Of a stretch of 64,000 nucleotides of DNA, positions 57,261 to 64,000 are shown one piece after another. Location of the stretch: assembly GCF_042453785.1 (NCBI RefSeq), contig NC_091674.1:23762001-23826000 (forward strand). Reading direction: 5' to 3'. The position numbers and the translations under genes are program-made. Source of the stretch: Malus domestica (Eukaryota; Streptophyta; Magnoliopsida; Rosales; Rosaceae). Every line of letters begins with the position of its first letter. Within the stretch, counting starts at the first letter, position 1. The notes under the pieces were generated by a model. It worked only from the letters and a program-made list of their open reading frames with translations. It was not told the DNA's origin and did no database searches.

Positions 57261-57804
57261 AAGGCAGAAGCTGTTGCAGAAGTTCTAAATAACCTGGGTG
57301 AGTGTGATGATCCAGTCATCATTGTGGGCACCCATGTATATGCTAATGCCACCACATGGCGGTGGTGCATAAGAAGATGGTGATCCCTGAAGGAGCGAGC
57401 AAGTGCAAAGCAGAGTTTGTGATTGAACGGTGCTCAGAAACCGTCGTTGGGCTTCAGTATCAGGTGAGTATGGTTGGTGACAGTCGCGAAGAGGTAACGC
57501 AGAGCCATACAAAATAGCTACTGTGCAGATTTGGAGGTTTGCCGATGTTGAAAGATAACACTTTGAAGAAAGGAAGACTGGTGAAGTTTGAAGGACAATG
57601 CTTTAAAGCAGTGCACACATATACGCACAGAGTGTGTGCTTTGGTCTGGATGGGTCTTGGTTTTGGGCCAATTGAGACTTGGACCCTTCTGAGACAGAGT
57701 AGAGAAGAAAGAAGAGGATGGTGGGGGTCGGTGTCTCTTGGGTTTTGCAGATCCACGGCGGAAGTGAAAAATTGAGAGATAACCGACGTAGCTTTTCGTG
57801 TCGA

Positions 57805-57822
57805 TTCCCACAGACGGCGCCA
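57805..57822 (-). other. Primer binding site of LARD element
   Basis: On the - strand the sequence is tggcgccgtctgtgggaa, two bases inside the LTR. It resembles the 'tggcgccgt...' primer sites of Tat/Athila-type gypsy elements. Confidence 0.75.
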
Positions 57823-57824
57823 AA

Positions 57825-58230
57825 TGTTGATGCACAAAACCGGATGGTCTTGGAACAACGTAAATCCGACCATGAATCTGCATGAAATGTAAATGACACA
57901 AGTGTTATCGTGGTTCACCCCAAGGTTTGGGCTACGTCCACACTAATTGTATTATATTTCTCTGTTGAAGAGGGAGAGAGAGCTTAGAGCTTAGGGGATG
58001 TGAGGAGGCTCTAGAAATGGCCTCTGAGGGTGAGAATGAGCCTCTGTAAATGAAGAGCTTTGAGAGGGGGTCAGAGGCTTAGGGTTTGTGAGGGTGAGGA
58101 GGCCCTTTTATAGAATAAGGGCTCCTCCCCTAATTACATATTTGCCCCTTCCTTTATTACATAATTACATTTAAGTCCCTCGAGTATTTATACGAGGTCT
58201 AAATACGAGGCCCTAAATATGGTATAAACA
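57825..58230 (-). repeat. LTR of LARD element (5' on - strand)
   Basis: It is 406 bp, TG...CA, adjacent to the primer site, and followed on the + strand by the gaatg target duplication. Confidence 0.9.
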
Positions 58231-59779
58231 GAATGTATTACTTATACATCGTTCTCAGTTAATATTAATGGTGAATCCCATGGATATTTTAATGCAAGTA
58301 GGGGTATTAGACAAGGTGACCCTCTATCTCCCTATATTTTCATTATTTGCATGGAACCTTTAATTAGAAGCTTAAATGAGTTAGCCATTACCCCAAAGTC
58401 CCATATTGGTTTGCTCACCTCCCCTTTTGGCTATAGAGTCTTAAATTTAATCTTTGCAAATGACTGTCTTATTTTTGCAAAAGCAACTACTAAGAGTGCT
58501 AGGAAAATTTTGGAGGTGTTAAATATGTTTGCAAATGCTTCAGGGCAACAAATAAAATACAAGTAACTAGACTAAAAATGATATAGTTACTATTCTCCAA
58601 ATCAAGCATAAACTACTATTGGAAAATATCTCGGCATTCATAATATTGTGTTATGGATGGACATTATGAATGGTAGTGAGCTGATCAGGAGGATTAAGAA
58701 AAAAATTGGCAGGTTGGAAAGCAAATACTTTGTCCAAAGCTGAAAGACTCACTCTGATCCAAGCAAACTTTACAGGTATGCCAAATCACATTATGTCTTG
58801 CTTTAAGTGTCCCTATAAACTAACTAGTCAATTGAATAAAGATTGTAGACAATATTTCTATGGTGATACCAATAAATGTAATCCGGTGAGTTGGAAGAAT
58901 GTTTGTAGACCTAAACAGGCTGGAGGTTTAGGCATCAAGAACATTGAACATTTCAACATGGCTTGTCTTAAGCTGGGATGGAAAGTTCTATTTGATAAGA
59001 ATAACTGGTGGGCAAATATAGTTAGAAGGAAATATCTTAGAATTGATTCCTTTATGGAACCTAAAGCTAAGCAAAACCATTCAACTGCTTAGAAAGGTAT
59101 TCTAGGTTCCAAGGATATAATCTCCAAAGGTATGAGGTGGGTAGTCGGTGATGGCAGGGACATCTTGTTCTGAACCCATAACTGGGTTTTTCCTTACCCC
59201 CTATTTCACCTCATACAAGCAAACCAATCTCAACATATTCAATGGGATACAAAGGTGGCTGAGTTTGTCGTTGAATGACAGTGGGATATGAACAAACTTA
59301 AGTCAGATAATGGATAGTGACATTGTTAGCAGAATCTGTGACATCCATATCCCTCTCGCTGGCCCAAGGGACATTATTGTTTGGGGCCCAAGTAACAATG
59401 GCAAGTTCTCGGTTAAATCTGCAACTTGGCTCCAAATGGAGGACTTGGGTTCCTCTTCAGTGTAAAAGCTACTAAATAAGATCTAGAAGCAAATAGTACC
59501 TCCAAAGATTAAGCTATTCGCCTGGAGTCTCGTTAAGGATAAATTACAAACTAGCAAGAGACTTAGCAAGCTTATAACAAACTTAGATAGCCAATGTCTG
59601 TTGTGTAATAGCCATGAGAAGGATCAGGATCACCTTTTTCTCCATTGCTCGTATGCGAAACAGGTATGGAGCTGCTCAAATGATGCTTTATTATCAAATA
59701 TTGACAATAACCTCAAGGTGAGTGAATGGTTGGGTGACTTACCACACAACGATAAGAATATAATGAGTAGTTTAAGTAA
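58231..59779 (+). pseudogene. LINE segment 4: RT active site to zf-RVT
   Basis: Begins in the RT (GYFNASRGIRQGDPLSPYIF, about 58290-58345), then LNLIFANDCLIFAKA, where the usual F-A-D-D is F-A-N-D. Frameshifts follow. The next open stretch (58706-59092) has NACLKLGWK-type motifs of the RT-distal region, and 59601-59770 resembles zf-RVT (LLCNSHEKDQDHLFLHCSYA). It ends at the MITE target tttaagtaa. Confidence 0.85.
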
Positions 59780-59927
59780 GGGGTGTGATATCCACACACC
59801 CCTTTTTACTTCTCTCACACCCTTTTAATTTTCGGCCGTCGGATCGGATGAATTAAAGAAGATCAAATGACAGAAATTAACAAGGGGTGTGAGAGAAGTA
59901 AAAAGGGGTGTGTGGATAGCACACCCC
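59780..59927. mobile_element. Mutator-like MITE, 148 bp, 9-bp TSD
   Basis: The ends ggggtgtgatatccacacacccc and the complementary right arm form a near-complete hairpin. The exact duplication tttaagtaa flanks it (59771-59779, 59928-59936). Confidence 0.88.
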
Positions 59928-59936
59928 TTTAAGTAA

Positions 59937-60660
59937 AGCTTTAGTAATTTGCTGGCAAATTTGGAATGACAGAAATGCCAGCATTTTCAAGAATGACAAG
60001 CCCTTTCATTACAAATCTTTTCCTCACACCATGAATATGGTTAATGATTACTTCAAGGAGAATTCAGGTCACGTTGAGGAAGCAGAAGTAGTTGCTGAAA
60101 GAAATTTGATTAAGTGGCAATGCCCAATGTCCCCTTACGTTAAAGTTAACTTTGATGGCTCGGTTTCAAACTATGTGGCAGCATGAGGATTCGTTGTTAG
60201 AAACTGGGAGAGCAAACTTATTCTCGCGGGGGCAATGTACTTAGGTTTTGTGACCATCAATGTTGCTAAGGCTTTAGCTTTACGGGAAACGTTGATCTGG
60301 GCTAGGACGAGGAACTTGAATTACGTGGTTGTGGAGGGTGACTCAAAGCTTGTCATTGATGTGGTCTGTGGTGCTTGTGATGTGCCTTGGAACTTAAGAT
60401 CCATCATTGAAGACATTAGGTGGTGCGATACAAATTTCCATGATATCAAGTGGAGGCATATCTTTAGGAAAGTAAATTTTGTTACGGATACAATAGTGTC
60501 TGTCGGGCTTAAGAGAAATGAGCTTTGTATTTGGGATGCTTGTCTCCCAATGAAAGCTAATATGGCTTTTCTTTTCAATTGTAATGGCACTAGTTGTGTA
60601 AAGGGTTCTTATCTTTAATACATTCCTTTTTCTATCAAATTTAAAAAAAAAAAAAAAATT
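59937..60660 (+). pseudogene. LINE segment 5: RNase H domain and poly(A)
   Basis: Reads ALVICWQIWNDRNASIFKND, then an RNase H-type domain: VNFDGSVS near 60150, AKALALRETLIWARTRNLNY, VVEGDSKLVIDVV, and FRKVNFVTDTIVSVG. One in-frame TGA lies at about 60184-60186. The frame ends at 60618 and an A run at 60641-60658 marks the 3' end of the LINE. Confidence 0.88.
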
Positions 60661-60916
60661 TAAATCTCACGTTGTCTCAATCTGCTGAACTGAAACGACG
60701 TCGTAAACGGGCCAATTTACCTTTGGCTACACTTCTTCTCATTCAGCTCGCGAACCAGTGCTACCAACCTCCAACCTCCAACCTCCATAGAGAAAGAGAA
60801 GGGAAAGTACGTTTGAATTGTTCGGCCCGATCGGGTGCTGCGCAAGGGGACACGTGGAAGAAATCGGTCGGTGCATAGGTGTGAGAAGTCAAAAGTCAAA
60901 GGCTTGACTGAGAGAG
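60661..60916. other. Promoter and leader region of MUB gene
   Basis: Only about 256 bp separate the LINE's poly(A) end from the MUB start codon. No clear TATA box. The region is richer in GC than the flanking repeats, as expected for a leader. Confidence 0.4.
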
Positions 60917-62525
60917 ATGCCGGAGGAGGATTTGGTGGACATAAAGTTCCGGCTGTACGACGGCACCGATATCGGGCCGTTCAGCTACTCATCAGCCTCC
61001 ACCGTCGATATGCTCAAGCAGAGGGTCGTCTCCGATTGGCCCAGAGGTTTTCTCTTTGCCACTTGTTTCTTACAACTTAATTTCCATGTTATTTTGTTCG
61101 CTATGAAGTTTCTTCGATTTAATTGGGTTCATAAAATTTGGAATTTCTGTGTGGATTTGGGTTTGGAATTCCGTTTATCTCAATCTGGGTTTGAAATTTC
61201 AGTTCTTGGCAATCTGAATTTTAGCAGATTTTGATAGAATCTGTCCAATTGAATCTTGAGCTAGATTTCTTAATAATTAGATGAAATCTCAACAATTTTA
61301 ATTTGAGAAATCAGAATTTTGGTAGAAGTTGTGGATTCAGTCACAAATTTGTAATTGGCTCCTTTTTTTCATATGATTTTCACTGTTTTCCAGCTTTGTT
61401 TTGATTTTCTTGGAATGCCCTTTTGATTGTTTGGTAGGCAAGACTATGACGCCAAAGACGGCGAATGAAGTGAAACTGATGAGTTTTGGCAAGATTTTGG
61501 AGAACAACAAGACAGTGGGTCAGTGTAAATTACCTTTGGCTGATATTGGTGGGGGAATTATCATAATGCTTGTTGTTGTACAGCAAGCTATCGAAAAAGC
61601 TAAAACAGGTAATGTTTCCGTTATGAACTTAATCTCGGAAAATTACATTACTCGTGGCTTGTGAAAACTCCATCAATTTGATTTCAATAAAGAACTCTAT
61701 GTTGGAAAATTATATGCTTCTGGTCATTTTGATAACCTATGTTTAGGTGGAAGTTCCGTTTATAGACGAAAAGTGAATTCTAGTTTGGCTGGATTGGGTA
61801 CTGGATTGATAAATGCAGCCTTTATACCTAGAGAAGTTAATTGTAATTTCCTCTTGAAACTTTTCAACCATTGTTGAACAATAATAATAATGTCGTACCC
61901 AGTGCACAAGGCTCCCGCTTTACGCAGGGTCTGAGAGAGGTGAATGTCGGCTAGCCTTACCCCCATTTATGGAGAGGAACTAGGAAAATATTTAAGTTAA
62001 AATTGGGACAAAAAGTTAACGCGGATTTGGTCATTAGCATTCGGTGTGAACCTATGCGAAGGTTTTACTTTCTTTCTTCTACTCCGTAAGAAGATATATC
62101 TTCAGTGTTGTTAGTGACGTGAGGATAGTATAGCATCCTTACTGGTTACTGCTATGGTATTACAGCAGTTTGAGTTTTAAGCAAATTAATGTAGACAACA
62201 GTCGATGGAAGATAGCCATTTTGATTATGGCCTTATTTCTTCCGGAAGAACAATTAATGTCCCAAGAATAAAGAGATGCATATAGTATAGCATCCATACT
62301 GGTTACTGCTATCACCGTGTTCATTCTTCTTCATTTTTACTAATCCTGAGTATAAAGAATAAGTAATCAGGAACATCATGTTGGGATTAATTGAGTTCTG
62401 TTGCATTCGTATAATGATTTTCTAAGCATGAGGTTTCTAATAAAAATATCATCGCCATTTTCTGAACAGAAAAGAAGATTGATGATCGGCCCCGGAAAGT
62501 TGTCTGTTCATGTTCCATATTGTGA
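60917..62525 (+). CDS. Membrane-anchored ubiquitin-fold protein (MUB), 118 aa, three exons
   Basis: MUBs are small ubiquitin-like proteins fixed to the plasma membrane by a C-terminal lipid; in Arabidopsis they recruit group VI ubiquitin-conjugating enzymes. Exons 60917-61046, 61438-61608 and 62470-62525 with GT-AG introns give 118 codons plus stop, the usual family length. The product starts MPEEDLVDIKFRLYDGTDIG, continues with the beta-grasp core (LKQRVVSDWPRGK, EVKLMSFGKILENNKTVGQC) and ends KVVCSCSIL. The last four residues, CSIL, are a CaaX box ending in Leu, which favours geranylgeranylation; the Cys two residues earlier could be palmitoylated. No diglycine end is present, as expected. 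The gene appears intact. It lies tail to tail with the aminomutase gene at the right edge. Confidence 0.94.
61865..61985. repeat. Dispersed plant repeat in MUB intron 2
   Basis: After an 'aacaataataataat' run, the sequence 'gtacccagtgcacaaggctc' and 'ccgctttacgcagggtctg' begins a block widely seen in eudicot genomes (from memory). It lies between MUB exons 2 and 3. Class is uncertain; a SINE or LINE 3' end is possible. Confidence 0.45.
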
Positions 62526-62900
62526 AAAAACTGTTTAGAGGTTGGGATCTGGTGACCTGGGTATCAATCCTTTGGCTACAGAAACCATCTCAGGTCATAC
62601 ATTTGTTCATTGACGTGTCCATGTTGTGATGTGTGTACAGAAAACCATGTTGTTGGTGATTTCAGTAGTTTCAAGGTTCGTGTTCTACCACACGGGTTGC
62701 TCGCTTTTCTTGTTTCCACTTTGGTTCTTGCCTTGTTCCTCTGCCTGTCTGTATGTAAGTTGCTTGAATGATTGTAGCAGTAATGAAAATCTGTATATAC
62801 CTTGTTAATGCAAAAGACAACATTTAAACTACAGGTAGAAATGCTTTGCTTATTTTGGATGTTCTTTTATTCGGTTACTTATTAGACAAGGACATAGAGA
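62526..62900. other. MUB 3' region
   Basis: Probable 3' UTR and downstream spacer. A candidate acceptor at 62640 and pyrimidine-rich DNA after it might reflect a spliced UTR, but nothing proves it. Confidence 0.3.
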
Positions 62901-62959
62901 GAAACAGAACAGTTAGTAGACTTCCCACCTCCCCGAGCTTGTTATCTCCACACTTTGGT

Positions 62960-63690
62960 GTGCTTGCATTGCGAAAAAGTTTTTCTCGCAGGAAGAGCAC
63001 CAAGGTTGTGTTAAGGAGCGGGAGGACAGATCACTCATCAACCGCCCCACGGATGAAGTGTTGGCGCCCTTGAGGACGGCCTACCTTTCTCAGAATAGTG
63101 AGGCGAATACGGTTGAGACATATTTTGGAAGAGCTGAAACTGAAATCCGGTGGGAATAAGTTCAAGACTGGCGCGGATGCTAATTTGCTTCCCAATGAGA
63201 TCACAGGCTATGCGCAGCACTGGAATTTTGGCCAAGCGGCTGAGCTTCAGTGGAAGACAATGGTGGAGTATGTCCTGTCAAAGCAAGGCAAGTTCAGAAA
63301 CAGCTTGGCCGTATGCGATGTCAACTCCAAATTCGTGGACAAGGCAAGGCCTCCGTCGAGGTGTCGATTGCTTTGGGACTCCTAGTGTCTAAACTGAGTG
63401 AAGAACCCTGGAAAGGAAAGGTGATCAACTTCTGTCGTTTGCCCGAGCTACAATCCATACAAGGCGGGGATGATCTTAGGTACAACTGCGAGTTTGTGTG
63501 CAGGATGAATGTAGGCGCCGTTCTTTTTTCCAAGAGGTGTTTGATTTGGCTCTCCAAGAGGCTGTGAATACTGGAATCTGAAGCCGGAGCAGATGATCGA
63601 CAAGGTGTTTGTGTTTAGACACCAAGAATTTAAGCATTCGGCCCCGAATCAGGAGGCGGATTATGAGGCAATACAGAACAAGTAGAAGGA
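62960..63690 (+). pseudogene. DUF2828 (TROVE/vWA-like) pseudogene fragment
   Basis: Two overlapping frames continue one another. The first, 63098-63385, has AELQWKTMVEYVLSKQGKFR and NSLAVCDVN. The second, about 63325-63567, has VEVSIALGLLVSKLSEEPWK and GKVINFCRLPELQSIQGGDD, which match the plant DUF2828 family closely. Later out-of-frame pieces (QEAVN near 63560, PEQMIDKVFVF near 63583-63618) extend it. The metal-site motif DxSxS is lost: the expected D-V-S-G-S is D-V-N-S-K. Several frameshifts and missing upstream exon sequence show it is dead. Similarity before 63090 is weak. Confidence 0.75.
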
Positions 63691-63791
63691 GAAAGGGTAC
63701 AGAGAAACGAAAACAAAATGAAACAGCGGAAAAATAACCAAAACAAAACGTGAAAAGAGAAAAATAATAGTACAGAGAAACGACTTGGTTT

Positions 63792-64000
63792 CTAAATCTG
63801 CCTAAAAACTCTATCTGCAGCCGCGATCGTGTTCTGGATGTCTTCCGGCGTATGTGCCAAGCTTGTAAACCCGGCCTCGAACTGGGACGGAGCAAGGTAC
63901 ACACCTTCCTCCAGCAGTCCCCTATGAAACTTTGCAAACTTTGCGGTGTCGCTCTTTTTCGCGTCCTCGAAGTTGTAGACAGGCCCTTCAGTGAAGAAAA
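63792..64000 (-). CDS. Glutamate-1-semialdehyde 2,1-aminomutase, C-terminal part
   Basis: This enzyme makes 5-aminolevulinate for chlorophyll and haem in plastids, using pyridoxal phosphate. The visible last exon encodes 68 residues: [20 protein letters not shown], then [20 protein letters not shown] and [20 protein letters not shown], ending RQI and a stop at 63794-63792. This is the conserved C-terminus of plant GSA aminotransferases. The active-site lysine and transit peptide lie outside the window. The gene is transcribed leftward, tail to tail with MUB, with the DUF2828 pseudogene between them. The visible part is intact. Confidence 0.93.
   Translation of the reverse strand, partial: FFTEGPVYNFEDAKKSDTAKFAKFHRGLLEEGVYLAPSQFEAGFTSLAHTPEDIQNTIAAADRVFRQI

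Larger units (their letters stand above)
53857..58230 (-). mobile_element. LARD-like non-autonomous LTR retrotransposon, complete
   Basis: Two 406-bp LTRs (TGTTGATGCAC...GGTATAAACA) flank about 3.56 kb with no pol. The duplication gaatg (53852-53856, 58231-58235) marks insertion into the LINE RT. The complement of a primer site, tggcgccgtctgtgggaa, at 57805-57822 and a purine-rich tract at the other end place it on the - strand; the primer type recalls Tat/Athila-like gypsy elements. The interior holds minisatellites, DUF538-like fragments and a frame of unknown function. Confidence 0.88.
42060..60660 (+). mobile_element. L1-like LINE split by four insertions
   Basis: Five segments read in order on the + strand: 42062-42546, 43911-44120, 53517-53856, 58231-59779 and 59937-60660. 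Each gap is a separate transposable element flanked by its own target-site duplication, and the protein similarity continues across each gap. Together they give part of the ORF2 linker, the reverse transcriptase, a zf-RVT-like region, and a C-terminal RNase H, then a poly(A) run at 60641-60658. The 5' start is not clear; sequence before 42062 belongs to other repeats. Stops and frameshifts make it inactive. Confidence 0.85.

Overview
This is a plant nuclear window. Genes have GT-AG introns, intergenic DNA is AT-rich, and retrotransposons and MITEs dominate. The repeat families resemble those of Rosaceae, most likely Maleae (apple or pear); that placement is inference from recognising repeat and protein types, not from a search. 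I see no bacterial operon, CRISPR array, rRNA or complete tRNA gene.

Host genes. Two tandem clade III-type SWEET sugar transporter genes lie on the + strand (9656-11674, 298 aa; 20648-22278, 295 aa) with the same six-exon architecture. A 12-exon RluA-type RNA pseudouridine synthase, resembling Arabidopsis RNA pseudouridine synthase 7, is on the - strand (38672-35522, 383 aa). A three-exon membrane-anchored ubiquitin-fold (MUB) gene is on the + strand (60917-62525, 118 aa). The 3' end of a glutamate-1-semialdehyde aminomutase gene enters from the right edge on the - strand (64000-63792). A decayed DUF2828-type pseudogene sits between the last two. Splice sites were placed by hand; each complete model is an exact multiple of three.

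Mobile DNA, left to right. At 1-5021 is a young Ty1/copia element with a full-length ORF. Between 5.0 and 26 kb are small DNA transposons, several with exact target-site duplications: PIF-like (TAA), Mutator-like (9 bp) and hAT-like (8 bp). The same stretch holds two tRNA-derived SINE copies, a decayed LINE tail and a small TRIM retrotransposon that contains a PIF-like element. At 27.0-35.4 kb are two copies of a composite repeat (RTE LINE fragment fused to a non-coding element carrying 218-bp tandem repeats). The repeat ends about 110 bp beyond the stop codon of the pseudouridine synthase gene.

From 39.4 to 60.66 kb is a nested block. An L1-like LINE (about 42.06-60.66 kb) is split by four later insertions, each with a target-site duplication: a solo LTR (TATTC), a 9.4-kb Ty3/gypsy element with 2,758-bp LTRs (GTAGA), a 4.4-kb non-autonomous LTR element (GAATG) and a 148-bp Mutator-like MITE (TTTAAGTAA). 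Removing them rejoins the LINE reading frame. A truncated relative of the 4.4-kb element lies just to the left. These two related elements are associated with different host-gene-like fragments, glucose-6-phosphate dehydrogenase for one and DUF538-like for the other.

The genes do not form a pathway. I found no clearly new molecular system. The best leads are the gene-fragment-bearing non-autonomous LTR family, the gypsy element with apparently identical LTRs but dead coding capacity, and the composite repeat with a fixed LINE junction.
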